A DNA stretch of 32,474 nt from Chitinophagaceae bacterium (GCA_947488765.1 CANLAE010000020.1:1-32474); one strand, 5' to 3'. Positions 1 through 7,649 are shown, counted from the stretch's first letter. The notes: generated from the sequence alone by a model not told the origin. A program made the numbers and translations.

Positions 1-160
1 CGTATTTACTTTTTTTTCAAATGATCCTTTAGAATGAGTGAATTATTGAGATATTAATTAATTATTGAAAAATGAACATTACAAAAGAACTCAACCTTTA
101 CAGGTAATATTCTTGTGGCTAAAAAGGACATATATAATATAAATTTTTATATTTTAAATT

Positions 161-1705
161 TTAATCTTTAACAATTCTAATTGATATCCCATCAAAAACA
201 CTTTTTGTAGTTCTAACTAAGAAAAGGACGCTGGCGCTCGTATTAGCGTGCATTGCCAAACCTGCACTTGCCGGAGTTGAACTCCAGAAATATGAAATGC
301 CTGATACATCATTAAATTGTCCACTGGTATTGTATCTAGCTCCTCCTGGCATTGCACTAAAACCACTACTATTTGTTGCATTATTTGGCTGTGACCATAA
401 AGGAGACAATGATTTAATTTTTGAGCCAGCTATACTGCTTCCCCCCAAACAATTTTCAAGGCTACTCCATTCAGCATCAGAAGGTACATGCCAACCAGAG
501 GGAGCAATGCCCCTTGGATCATTAACCGCGAACCAATTGTAAAGTTTACCATATTTAGCCTCATTCGATGGATCATTGTTGTAATAGCACCAAGCCCCAG
601 TTGTTAATTGTGCCCATTGACTAGGATTGGTAACTTGAGGAATAGGATCACCATTTTTATACTTTGTGACAATTAAATTCTTGGACGTCCATGTTTTATT
701 GCATATTTGTACTGTCTCATATGAATTCCCATCAACATCAGTAACAGGGGGAGAAGCGGTCTGGAAAGAATACTCAGATCCATATGACGTACCAATAAAA
801 TTTGTTGCGTAAGTTTTAACATAATATGTTGTAGCAGGCTGTAAATTGGTAATTAGTCCCCGAAAGGCTCCAGTACCATATCCATTTTGTGTCTTAGTTG
901 AGAGTGCTATAGTAGGGTTAGGCAATGTAGACCAAACAAAACCTCGAAGAGTTGTGGCACCTCCTGTGGACATAACCTCACCACCAATAACACTTGAATT
1001 CATTAATATTGAGTCAACAGTTACCGTATTGACCCTTGGTAGTTCAGCCAAAGTTGTGAAGGTAATTTCATTTCCATATCCTATGCCAATTGAACTCAAA
1101 GCATAAGCTCTCAAATAATAGGTAGTGTTCATTGAAAGCCCACTAACAGAATTGGAGAATGTACCGACTCCTGAACCACTTGGGTAAGAATTTGTAGAAG
1201 TAAAAATTGGGTTTGGACTAGAACTTAAACAAAATCCTCGTTGAGTTACTTGATAGGTCCAATCATTCAGAACCTCACCTGTCACTAAAACAGATGTTGA
1301 TGTGACAGAGGTAGCACTGGTTGTTTGAACAGAAGGAACACTACGAGTTGTTATTGTAACCTCATTTGTATAGACTGTAGAATTACCTGCTGTATTATAA
1401 GAGTAAACTCTAAAAACATAAGTAGTGTTTACAGTTAGATTGGTGGAACTAAATGTTGAAATATTTTGTCCAACAGACCCAATTAAACCCCATTGCCCAT
1501 TTTGTAATTTTCTTTCAATTTTAAATCCCTGCTCATTAGTTGAGACATCTGTCCAGTTTAAGTCAACTTGTGTTCCGGAAATCAATGTAGCTTGAAGATT
1601 TATTGGAGGAGCTGGTATAGTTTCATTAACTGGAGAAGTTGGATTGCATGAGATTAAAAATATCACACAAAATGAAAGCCATAAAGAAAAATTAAAATTA
1701 TTCAT
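161..1705 (-). CDS. FISUMP-domain lipoprotein with fibronectin type III-like repeats
   Basis: Predicted surface lipoprotein of 514 residues. The N-terminus has a hydrophobic segment ending in a lipobox-like LISC (Cys20), so lipidation and outer-membrane anchoring are likely. Residues about 32-120 look like a fibronectin type III domain (VDLNWTD, then a TTYVFRVYSYN edge strand). Two related repeats of about 95 residues follow, each with a RGF(C/V)xSxxPNP motif and a TTYYxxxYA strand. The last ~190 residues match the Fibrobacter succinogenes major paralogous domain (FISUMP): DVDGNSYETVQI near its start, then WMxxNL-like TSKNLIVTKYKNGD, YNWFAV, GWHVPSDAEWSSLE and YFWSST. The FISUMP function is unknown; such proteins are usually surface exposed. 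It lies 11 nt downstream of the GIY-YIG gene on the same strand and may share its transcript. It may be cargo of the integrated element to its right. Family assignment is confident; the role is not. Confidence 0.88.
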   Translation of the reverse strand: MNNFNFSLWLSFCVIFLISCNPTSPVNETIPAPPINLQATLISGTQVDLNWTDVSTNEQGFKIERKLQNGQWGLIGSVGQNISTFSSTNLTVNTTYVFRVYSYNTAGNSTVYTNEVTITTRSVPSVQTTSATSVTSTSVLVTGEVLNDWTYQVTQRGFCLSSSPNPIFTSTNSYPSGSGVGTFSNSVSGLSMNTTYYLRAYALSSIGIGYGNEITFTTLAELPRVNTVTVDSILMNSSVIGGEVMSTGGATTLRGFVWSTLPNPTIALSTKTQNGYGTGAFRGLITNLQPATTYYVKTYATNFIGTSYGSEYSFQTASPPVTDVDGNSYETVQICNKTWTSKNLIVTKYKNGDPIPQVTNPSQWAQLTTGAWCYYNNDPSNEAKYGKLYNWFAVNDPRGIAPSGWHVPSDAEWSSLENCLGGSSIAGSKIKSLSPLWSQPNNATNSSGFSAMPGGARYNTSGQFNDVSGISYFWSSTPASAGLAMHANTSASVLFLVRTTKSVFDGISIRIVKD

Positions 1706-1716
1706 ACTACTTGATA

Positions 1717-2100
1717 TTATTTATTTTTTATTCTTTTACCATATCCGATGTAGGTAGGACAAAGTACACCAATCGCATAAGCTTCAAGATAAGCTCTAAC
1801 CCTTAAACTATTTACCACAATTAATTGAAACTTTGCATTTTTCCTTAGATTAATTACTTTATTATTCAGATAATTATTACTAAATGTGGAACCATTTGTT
1901 AAATGGGAATATAATCGATTTTGTAAGCCCCCAATATTGTAAATTGTCCTACCAACATAAAGTGGCTTCTTATTCTTCCCATAAATCACATAAATGCCAT
2001 GCCGAGATGTTACAAGATTTTTCAATGTCCCATGTTTTGGGAATGTGTGTAATTTTGAATTTATTAAAAGAGAAAAAAGCAGTTTAATTTTTTCGGACAT
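1717..2100 (-). CDS. Small GIY-YIG nuclease-domain protein
   Basis: Protein of 127 residues with a GIY-YIG core: GIYVIY at about residues 35-40, PLYVGR about ten residues later, then the conserved Arg in LQNRLYSHL. A Glu in YLEAYAIG near residue 107 is the likely metal-binding catalytic residue, followed by PTYIGYG. Single-domain GIY-YIG proteins can be standalone nucleases, repair factors or mobile-element components; nothing here decides which. It has a good promoter match 23 nt upstream of its ATG and is followed after 11 nt by the FISUMP lipoprotein gene. Its position next to the recombinase module suggests it is element cargo, which is an inference. Confidence 0.75.
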   Translation of the reverse strand: MSEKIKLLFSLLINSKLHTFPKHGTLKNLVTSRHGIYVIYGKNKKPLYVGRTIYNIGGLQNRLYSHLTNGSTFSNNYLNNKVINLRKNAKFQLIVVNSLRVRAYLEAYAIGVLCPTYIGYGKRIKNK

Positions 2101-2123
2101 CTGTGGTAAATATGATAGTATTT

Positions 2124-2155
2124 CAAAAATAAAAAATATTAATTATATCCACAAA
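2124..2155 (-). promoter_or_regulatory. Bacteroidota-type promoter of the GIY-YIG gene
   Basis: On the minus strand a -7 box TATTTTTG lies at 2131-2124 and a -33 TTTG at 2155-2152, with a 20-nt spacer. This matches the Bacteroidota primary sigma consensus (TTTG, about 19-20 nt, TAnnTTTG) and leaves a leader of about 20 nt before the ATG at 2100. Confidence 0.6.
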
Positions 2156-2248
2156 AAAAACTTAATTGAAAAATCATCTTTTTTACTTAGTAAGCTTACT
2201 TTACTATTATAAAAAGATTAAAATTTTAAATAAGAATATAGATTTTTA

Positions 2249-2542
2249 CTACATTGTTTTCAAAAAATCTAACCACTTCTGTAACTCATTACTAGATGAT
2301 AAAGTATTAGCGTCAACTTTTGTATCTCTGAGTTTTAATTCAACTGCTGTAATCAATATTGGTTTTATCTTAGAATAAATTTCATGTCTATCAATTATCT
2401 TGTTCAACCAATCACTCATATTCATACCTGCATCAATTGCAAACTGCAGAACTTGTGCATAGCGTGCTTCAGTTACTCTTGCACCAATTGATTTTGTGCA
2501 TTTTTGCGGCTTAGTAGCCGACTTCACCTTAATATCTATCAT
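2249..2542 (-). CDS. Small ribbon-helix-helix-like DNA-binding protein
   Basis: Protein of 97 residues. The segment IGARVTEARYAQVLQF followed by AGMNMSDWLNKII has the pattern of a ribbon-helix-helix fold (beta strand, helix, turn, helix), as in plasmid-type repressors and MobC-like relaxosome accessory proteins. The N-terminus is basic. No relaxase is visible nearby. It is transcribed divergently from the MerR-type gene, and the 150-bp gap holds a perfect 14-bp palindrome and GTTAAC repeats starting 14 bp upstream of its ATG, which fits autoregulation or a transfer-origin-binding role. A real gene is likely; the exact role is unknown. Confidence 0.6.
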   Translation of the reverse strand: MIDIKVKSATKPQKCTKSIGARVTEARYAQVLQFAIDAGMNMSDWLNKIIDRHEIYSKIKPILITAVELKLRDTKVDANTLSSSNELQKWLDFLKTM

Positions 2543-2556
2543 AATTTAAATTTTTT

Positions 2557-2585
2557 GGCTGTTAACAGCCGTTAACAATGCTAAC
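2557..2585. promoter_or_regulatory. Palindrome with GTTAAC repeats (possible operator or oriT-like site)
   Basis: GGCTGTTAACAGCC at 2557-2570 is a perfect palindrome. GTTAAC recurs at 2561 and 2571, with a variant GCTAAC at 2580, giving spacings of 10 and 9 bp, close to one helical turn. It lies just upstream of the ribbon-helix-helix-like gene and between it and the divergent MerR-type gene. Such arrays suit cooperative binding by ribbon-helix-helix dimers. Confidence 0.5.
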
Positions 2586-2636
2586 CGCTTGATTTTTGTG
2601 CGGGTAGGTATCTTATTTACACCAAATCAATCTTTC

Positions 2637-2689
2637 TATACTATTTTTTAATGATTTTTTTGGTTTGTATTACAAATATACTATTTTTG
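2637..2689 (+). promoter_or_regulatory. Promoter of the MerR-type gene with flanking direct repeats
   Basis: The -33 TTTG is at 2659-2662 and the -7 TATTTTTG at 2682-2689, separated by the canonical 19 nt. The -7 box ends only 5 nt before the ATG at 2695, so the transcript should be leaderless or nearly so. The 12-mer TATACTATTTTT occurs twice, at 2637-2648 and 2677-2688; the second copy overlaps the -7 box, suggesting a regulator-binding site. Confidence 0.6.
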
Positions 2690-2694
2690 TCTAA

Positions 2695-3666
2695 ATGAAT
2701 AGACAAAATAATTATACAGAAGTTGTAAGTAGTTTTAGCTTGGAATTGTTTACTGAACAATTAATGATAGATCCTGCTGCAGTCTTTAAAAAACTGGAAG
2801 CATTAGCAGAAAGAAAACTTTCTGTCATTGACACAGGTGTAGATAGAAAACTAATTCATGTATGGAGAAAGAAAGGTTTACTACCATTTAAACAAGAAGA
2901 AGGATGGGGTAGATTTAGTTTTATTGAACTATGCTGGATTAAAACAATTACTGAACTAAGAAAAGTTGGTGTTGGGTTAGACAAGTTACTAGAAATAAAA
3001 AACTACTTCTTTAATGAAGACTTTATTGTTGATTTTTTTGGTTTGTCAGTTGATAATCTAAATGCTTTGCATCCAGAATATGCGAAACTTGCAAAAGAAA
3101 AACTACAATTCGATAGTAAAAACAAACTAATAATTCAAGATTCGTATAAGTCAGATTTTGAAGAGATTCAATTTTCTCTATTTACAGTGTTCATTTATAT
3201 AATAATGATGAAAAGAAGTAATTGTTGCTTGTATTTAGATTCTGAAGGTAAGTATGATGTCTTGGACTTAAATGAGTTAATGAATAATTCTTTTGAAGTA
3301 CTTCCTAAGTTGTATAATTTTTTTTCTAATAATACCATAGCAATGGTTAACATGAAGAAAATTGTTGCAGACATCTCCAACACTCATGAATTATTTAGTG
3401 AAGTAATGAAATTACCACAACTGCTTTCAGATAACTCTGTTGATTTATTACAAAAGTTATTTAAAGACAACCAAGTAAAAGAAATTACATTCCGAATTAC
3501 TGAAGGCGGAAGACCAACTATGTTGATAAAACAAGAAATAAGTCTTGATGAGTTAAGAAAAGAAGTTATTGAATTAAATAAGAAAGGAACCTTTAGAGAC
3601 ATCCTAGTAAAAACAAGAAACGGTAATGTGCAATATTTTGAAAAAACTGATATTATAAAACTATAG
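2695..3666 (+). CDS. MerR-type regulator of the recombinase module
   Basis: Protein of 323 residues. Residues about 45-105 resemble a MerR-type winged helix-turn-helix: DRKLIHVWRKKGLLP, then WGRFSFIELCWIKTI and a LRKVGVGLDKLLEI helix. The remaining ~220 residues are not a known sensor domain that I recognise, and they lack the cysteine pattern of metal-sensing MerR proteins. The end (FRDILVKTRNGNV) looks like a small beta-rich module. It precedes the 50-residue ORF and the serine recombinase on the same strand, so it probably controls excision or integration. Its own promoter overlaps a direct repeat, compatible with autoregulation. Fold is moderately sure; the role is inferred from context. 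Confidence 0.72.
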   Translation: MNRQNNYTEVVSSFSLELFTEQLMIDPAAVFKKLEALAERKLSVIDTGVDRKLIHVWRKKGLLPFKQEEGWGRFSFIELCWIKTITELRKVGVGLDKLLEIKNYFFNEDFIVDFFGLSVDNLNALHPEYAKLAKEKLQFDSKNKLIIQDSYKSDFEEIQFSLFTVFIYIIMMKRSNCCLYLDSEGKYDVLDLNELMNNSFEVLPKLYNFFSNNTIAMVNMKKIVADISNTHELFSEVMKLPQLLSDNSVDLLQKLFKDNQVKEITFRITEGGRPTMLIKQEISLDELRKEVIELNKKGTFRDILVKTRNGNVQYFEKTDIIKL

Positions 3667-3749
3667 AATTGTACTGAAGTCCTCAGTCGTATTTAAAACA
3701 AGAAAGTAATACGGAATAAGTCCGTTTATAATCCCAATCATTCTTAACA

Positions 3750-3902
3750 ATGAATGGAGGATTAATTGAATCATTATCAAAACAAAATAATAATGATGAT
3801 TTAAAAGAAAAGAAACCAACAGATGAATTAAATGAACAAGAAATTATGCAACTAGAATCACTAGCAGATATTCTTGTTTCAATTTTATTAAATGAAACTT
3901 AA
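3750..3902 (+). CDS. 50-residue acidic protein between regulator and recombinase
   Basis: ATG at 3750, TAA at 3900-3902. The first half is hydrophilic and charged (NNNDDLKEKKPTDELNEQE); the second half is a helix-like segment MQLESLADILVSILLNET. It ends 11 nt before the recombinase ATG, so the two are likely co-transcribed. I recognise no family. Its place between the MerR-type gene and the recombinase suggests a small accessory such as a recombination directionality or regulatory factor, which is a guess. Acidic composition argues against direct DNA binding. Confidence 0.55.
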   Translation: MNGGLIESLSKQNNNDDLKEKKPTDELNEQEIMQLESLADILVSILLNET

Positions 3903-3913
3903 AATGATTTCAA

Positions 3914-5590
3914 ATGCGTATTACAGAAAAAATAGAAAATGAAAAACTACTCATTCAAAATTTTAGTAAGAAAGCCCAACTAGTAGTTAAACGTGATGGT
4001 AATATTTGTTTTAGTTACGACAGAGTATCTAGTCGTGACCAAATGATTAACGGAAATAGTTTGAAATGGCAATTTGAAAGAATTGATGATTTTGCATCTA
4101 AGAATAACCTCATCATCAAAAAGAAATTTGGCGGAACTTATGAATCTGCCAAAACAGATGAAAGAAAAGAGTTCAAGAGAATGATAGAAGAAATAAAGAA
4201 GGATACTTCTATTGCAGCAATTATTATTTACAGTTACGACAGATTTTCACGTTCCGGATCGAATGGTATTTTCTTGTTAGAAAATTTAAGAAACTTAGGA
4301 GTTCGAATTATCTCAATTACACAAGAAGTAGATTCATTTACTCCTACAGGAAATTTTCAGGAGAATTTGTATATGCTTTTAAGTAAACTTGATAATGACA
4401 TGAGGAGAGACAAAAGTGTTTCTGGTACAAGATCAATTTTACAAAAAGGATATTGGCCTTATCATACTCCACTTGGTTATAAGAACTTAAACAAACATGC
4501 AACTGCAGATAAACACCATTACATCATTACCGCTGATGGTGAATTATTAAAGAAAGCATTTCTTTGGAAAGCATCTGGTAGATTTAGTAACCAGCAGATA
4601 ATTGAAAAAATTGATGTACTAGGATTGAAAATAAGTTTAAGAAATATTGCTTGGATTTTTTCGAATACTTTTTATTGTGGTTACATTTCTTCAAGTATGT
4701 TGCCTGGTGAACTAATTAAAGGAAAACATCCTGCATTGATTGATGAAAAAACTTTTTTACTTGTTAATGAGTTAAGTAAACAAAATAGTAGAACTGGTGT
4801 GCCTAAAAAATTATCTGTTGATTCACTTCCCTTAAAAGTATTCATGAAGGACTATGAAACAGGAAGTCCCTTTACTGGTTATCACAACAAAAAGAAAGAT
4901 CTATTTTATTACAAGTCAAGAAACAAAGGAACGAATGTTAGTATTGCTGCAAAAAAACTAAATGCTGCATTCGAAAAAATTATTTCATCTATTGATTACA
5001 ATAAAAAGTACAAGTCTGCTTTAAAGCATATATTAGAAAATAAACTTAAACAGCATATTGCAAATAATAGTGTTGATGAAAAATTGAATAAGAAAAGAAT
5101 AACAGAAATAAAAAACAAAATAGAGGTTGCTGAGGAACAATTGGTTTTAAATAAAATTACCAAAGAGCAGTATGAAAAATTCTACAAAAAATATGCTGAG
5201 GAAATCAACCAAATTGAACAAGAATCCTACAAATCCCAAAAAACGAGTTCTAACTTTGAAAAAGCAGTTGAAAAAGGATTAAAAATTGCTGAAAATCTGC
5301 ATCAGAGTTGGGTTTCAGCTGATTACTTAAGTAAACAAAAATTGCAATATCTAGTCTTCCCTGATGGTATGATGTATGATAAAGTAAATAACAGAGTTCT
5401 AACTTCTAGAATCAATACTATCTTCCATGAAATATCAATACAGACAAGGGTTTTAGCCGAAAAACAAAAAGACAATCTCTTGCAAGATTGTCTTTTTGGA
5501 AGTAATGTCGGGAGGACAGGATTCGAACCTGCGACCCCTTGGTCCCAAACCAAGTATTCTACCGGGCTGAACTACCTCCCGCCTTATTAA
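3914..5590 (+). CDS. Large serine recombinase (site-specific integrase)
   Basis: Catalyses site-specific integration and excision through a serine-DNA intermediate. The resolvase domain spans about residues 30-175: YDRVSS with nucleophile Ser39 and Arg37, then YSYDRFSRSG with Arg110/Arg113. A recombinase domain follows (about 185-300, GYWPYHTPLGYK onward). Residues about 305-345 align with the zinc beta-ribbon region, but the four expected cysteines are absent (KDYETGSPFTGY, then YYKSRNKG). A coiled coil (about 395-450) and a short C-terminal domain follow. From residue ~517 the frame passes through a perfect terminator hairpin, and from ~531 to 556 it is the antisense of a complete tRNA-Pro gene; the first stop is 5588-5590. 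The tail GRTGFEPATPWSQ is therefore tRNA sequence, not an evolved domain. Integration beside the tRNA is the likely cause. Confidence 0.93.
   Translation: MRITEKIENEKLLIQNFSKKAQLVVKRDGNICFSYDRVSSRDQMINGNSLKWQFERIDDFASKNNLIIKKKFGGTYESAKTDERKEFKRMIEEIKKDTSIAAIIIYSYDRFSRSGSNGIFLLENLRNLGVRIISITQEVDSFTPTGNFQENLYMLLSKLDNDMRRDKSVSGTRSILQKGYWPYHTPLGYKNLNKHATADKHHYIITADGELLKKAFLWKASGRFSNQQIIEKIDVLGLKISLRNIAWIFSNTFYCGYISSSMLPGELIKGKHPALIDEKTFLLVNELSKQNSRTGVPKKLSVDSLPLKVFMKDYETGSPFTGYHNKKKDLFYYKSRNKGTNVSIAAKKLNAAFEKIISSIDYNKKYKSALKHILENKLKQHIANNSVDEKLNKKRITEIKNKIEVAEEQLVLNKITKEQYEKFYKKYAEEINQIEQESYKSQKTSSNFEKAVEKGLKIAENLHQSWVSADYLSKQKLQYLVFPDGMMYDKVNNRVLTSRINTIFHEISIQTRVLAEKQKDNLLQDCLFGSNVGRTGFEPATPWSQTKYSTGLNYLPPY
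5465..5498. terminator. Bidirectional hairpin terminator inside the recombinase frame
   Basis: Perfect 14-bp arms (CAAAAAGACAATCT at 5465-5478, its complement at 5485-5498) around a 6-nt loop, with T-rich 3' arms on both strands. It lies 9 nt beyond the 3' end of the minus-strand tRNA, as its terminator would, and would also stop plus-strand recombinase transcripts about 90 nt before their stop codon. Confidence 0.8.
5508..5581 (-). tRNA. tRNA-Pro (anticodon TGG)
   Basis: On the minus strand a complete cloverleaf can be drawn: acceptor CGGGAGG (5581-5575) pairs with CCTCCCG (5515-5509), discriminator A at 5508; D arm with GTTCAGCCCGGTAGAAT; anticodon stem CTTGG/CCAAG around loop TTTGGGA, anticodon TGG; T arm GCAGG-TTCGAAT-CCTGT. 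CCA is not encoded. It lies downstream of scpA on the same strand and is intact, although the mobile element abuts its 3' side, a usual integration position. Confidence 0.95.
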
Positions 5591-5660
5591 AGGGGCTGCA
5601 AATATAGGTGCAGCAACTTTAAAAAAAAACAATACGCCAATATTTATTTCAAGAAAAAAA

Positions 5661-6497
5661 TTATTCAGTACTATCAGAATTTATGCTTTCATCATTATCC
5701 TCAATTATCAACTCATTGGGGTCGATGCCTTCTTCTTTTAATTCAGTTTCTCTATTTTCATTCCACTCAATAATAAAATTATTTCTTCCCTCTCCTACCA
5801 ACAACTTCATAAACCGTTGTTGCGAAAGTTCCAGCATGCTTAAAAATAAAAAGAGTGCTTGTATTCTATCTGCACATTTTTCAAACACTTTTTCAAAGGA
5901 TACAGTCTTTTCTTTTTGTACAAAGTCAAGCATATATTCTCTGCTTCCTTCCATAGTATAATTATAACGAACTACTGTGTGAACTGGTCTGTTTTGTCTG
6001 TCATGTACCCGCTGCATTACTTTTTCAAATGCCTTCATCAACTTGAACATAGTAATATTTTGGATCTCGGTTCCTTCACCGGCCTCTTCTCCAATTTCGT
6101 TGAGTTCTCTTTGCAAATTGCCACGCTTTATCATCAGCATTCTTACAGCCTCTAATTCAGCCATTTCAGTGGAAGCTTCTTTGAATCTTTTATATTCTAA
6201 AATTTTATCTACCAGTTCTTGTCTTGGATCAATTTCATTTCCTTGTGCATCAATTTCTTTACGGGGCAATAATAGTTTTGCTTTAATACGCATAAGCGTA
6301 GAAACAAATAAAATAAACTCACTGCTCAGTTCTATGTTCAGTTTTTCCTGACCATGTATAAATGCCAAAAAATCTTTTATAATTTTTGTAATTGGAATAT
6401 TATATATGTCAAGTTCATCTCTTTCGATAAAGAATAACAACAAATCGAAAGGACCTTCAAACTGATCTAATTTTATTTGATAAGAGGTAGTATTCAC
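5661..6497 (-). CDS. scpA: Segregation and condensation protein A
   Basis: Kleisin subunit of the Smc-ScpAB condensin, which compacts and segregates the chromosome. The 278-residue protein opens with the diagnostic YQIKLDQFEGPFDLLLFFIE, followed by DIYNIPITKIIKDFL, the SMC-neck-binding N-terminal part. The middle has LRIKAKLLLPR; a winged-helix C-terminus (TVSFEKVFEK, then LFLFLSMLELSQQRF) would bind SMC heads, and an acidic tail closes the protein. The start codon is GTG at 6497, just before the conserved YQIKL block; no ATG is better placed. No scpB is next to it. It follows the DUF3078 gene on the same strand but is separated from it by a strong terminator, so it has its own promoter. Confidence 0.95.
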   Translation of the reverse strand: MNTTSYQIKLDQFEGPFDLLLFFIERDELDIYNIPITKIIKDFLAFIHGQEKLNIELSSEFILFVSTLMRIKAKLLLPRKEIDAQGNEIDPRQELVDKILEYKRFKEASTEMAELEAVRMLMIKRGNLQRELNEIGEEAGEGTEIQNITMFKLMKAFEKVMQRVHDRQNRPVHTVVRYNYTMEGSREYMLDFVQKEKTVSFEKVFEKCADRIQALFLFLSMLELSQQRFMKLLVGEGRNNFIIEWNENRETELKEEGIDPNELIIEDNDESINSDSTE

Positions 6498-6581
6498 TGA
6501 GATTTATTTGTATTTACAAAGAAAATTGAAAGTATCTGATATTTATGTTTATAAGAGGTATAGTTATCCACTAAAAGAAAA

Positions 6582-6609
6582 AAACCTGTTTGCGAATGCA
6601 AACAGGTTT
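6582..6609 (-). terminator. Rho-independent terminator of the DUF3078 gene
   Basis: Perfect 12-bp arms AAACCTGTTTGC (6582-6593) and GCAAACAGGTTT (6598-6609) with a 4-nt loop. On the minus strand the stem is followed by a T-rich run. It sits 21 nt past the stop of the DUF3078 gene and insulates scpA. Confidence 0.88.
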
Positions 6610-6630
6610 GATATAAAAATATTAAAACAA

Positions 6631-7593
6631 TTAAAATTTGCAACTCAACCCAACTCCTAAAATTGATTTTAGCTGAGTTCCGGTTGCATTCTTATTGTAT
6701 CCAAAAATTTTGGTATCATCATCGTATTGCAAGTCAAAGCTATACACCAATCCTATGCACTTATTTACTTTCAAGTAAAGCATGTTAGTGAAGTAGACAT
6801 CCATATTGCCCGGCTTTTTATCCATATAGTTGGAATAAACATCCAAACGGGTGCGTAAGCTTACATTTTTCATTATTTCTCCTGAATAGCCAACTGACAA
6901 ATAAGATCCAAATTCATTTTTTACTTCCTGGCTTGATTTTACACCGTAGTTAGGTCCTAACTCGTAAGGGCGATTAGGTACTAATATCCAACGACCTGCA
7001 AAAGGAGAAAAATGAACATTAAAGTTTTTTACTTCTACATAATCTAACCCTGGTGAAACCACCAATATACCCGGCGCTAAGAAAGAAGAAATTCTTTTGT
7101 TTTGTTCGCCATCAAAATCATATCCATCAGCAAACTGCGTACGGAAATTAGTTGTTAACCCAAGGCGGTATCTATTGATTCCTTTGGCACTTGGAGTACC
7201 TACTTCACGTGTCCATTTACTTGTCAATTCTAGTTTATCATCATTTTTAACGGTGCCGAATTTGTCAGTTTTCATCATACCGAAATTGGCATCCATCATA
7301 GAATTCCAATTCCACTTTCCTTTGGTTTGATTGGCAAATAGATTTAAAAATCCATTGGTAGCCATAACAAATCTTTCACCACCCGGTGCCCAGTTTCTGG
7401 AGCCACCTTGTGCAAGTGTTAAACTTATCATACCACCTGTTTTCCAGGTAGCTTTACTTGTTGATTTTTTTGAAGCAGCAGAAGTAACTGATGTTTTTTT
7501 TGCTGATGTTTTTGAATCCACTTTTTTAGGATTCTGAGCCATTACCCCAAAAGCAGAAACAGTGATTAATGCAGACAGTAGTACCTTTCTCAT
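6631..7593 (-). CDS. DUF3078 domain protein, secreted or outer-membrane associated
   Basis: A 320-residue protein with a cleavable signal peptide (MRKVLLSALITVSAFGVMAQ). A Lys/Ser/Thr-rich linker (about 21-50) leads into a DUF3078-like body beginning GGMISLTLAQGGSRNWAPGG; this Gly/Asn-rich start, alternating beta strands and the terminal aromatic pattern (LGVGLSCKF) suggest a beta-barrel-like outer-membrane protein. Members are restricted mainly to Bacteroidota and have no settled function. It is a single-gene unit: a -7 box 56 nt upstream and a strong terminator downstream. Confidence 0.87.
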   Translation of the reverse strand: MRKVLLSALITVSAFGVMAQNPKKVDSKTSAKKTSVTSAASKKSTSKATWKTGGMISLTLAQGGSRNWAPGGERFVMATNGFLNLFANQTKGKWNWNSMMDANFGMMKTDKFGTVKNDDKLELTSKWTREVGTPSAKGINRYRLGLTTNFRTQFADGYDFDGEQNKRISSFLAPGILVVSPGLDYVEVKNFNVHFSPFAGRWILVPNRPYELGPNYGVKSSQEVKNEFGSYLSVGYSGEIMKNVSLRTRLDVYSNYMDKKPGNMDVYFTNMLYLKVNKCIGLVYSFDLQYDDDTKIFGYNKNATGTQLKSILGVGLSCKF

Positions 7594-7649
7594 GTTAATT
7601 ATTAATGGTTTTTAAGAATGTCATTGAAATTATTAAACAATGACAGGGA

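Noticed and set aside
2695-3666. Metal-responsive MerR sensor
   Set aside because: The C-terminal part lacks the cysteine/histidine ligand pattern, and no metal transport gene is adjacent.
3711-3725. ACGGA/TCCGT hairpin upstream of the 50-residue ORF as a terminator
   Set aside because: Only a 5-bp stem with no following T run; too weak to support.
1-5500. Duplicate of the tRNA-Pro 3' end marking the left attachment site
   Set aside because: I looked for the T-arm and acceptor sequence on both strands and did not see it; the left end is probably outside the window or the core is very short.
5500-5590. C-terminal tail GRTGFEPATPWSQ of the recombinase as a functional domain
   Set aside because: It is the translated antisense of the tRNA-Pro gene; similar strings arise wherever ORFs cross tRNA genes.
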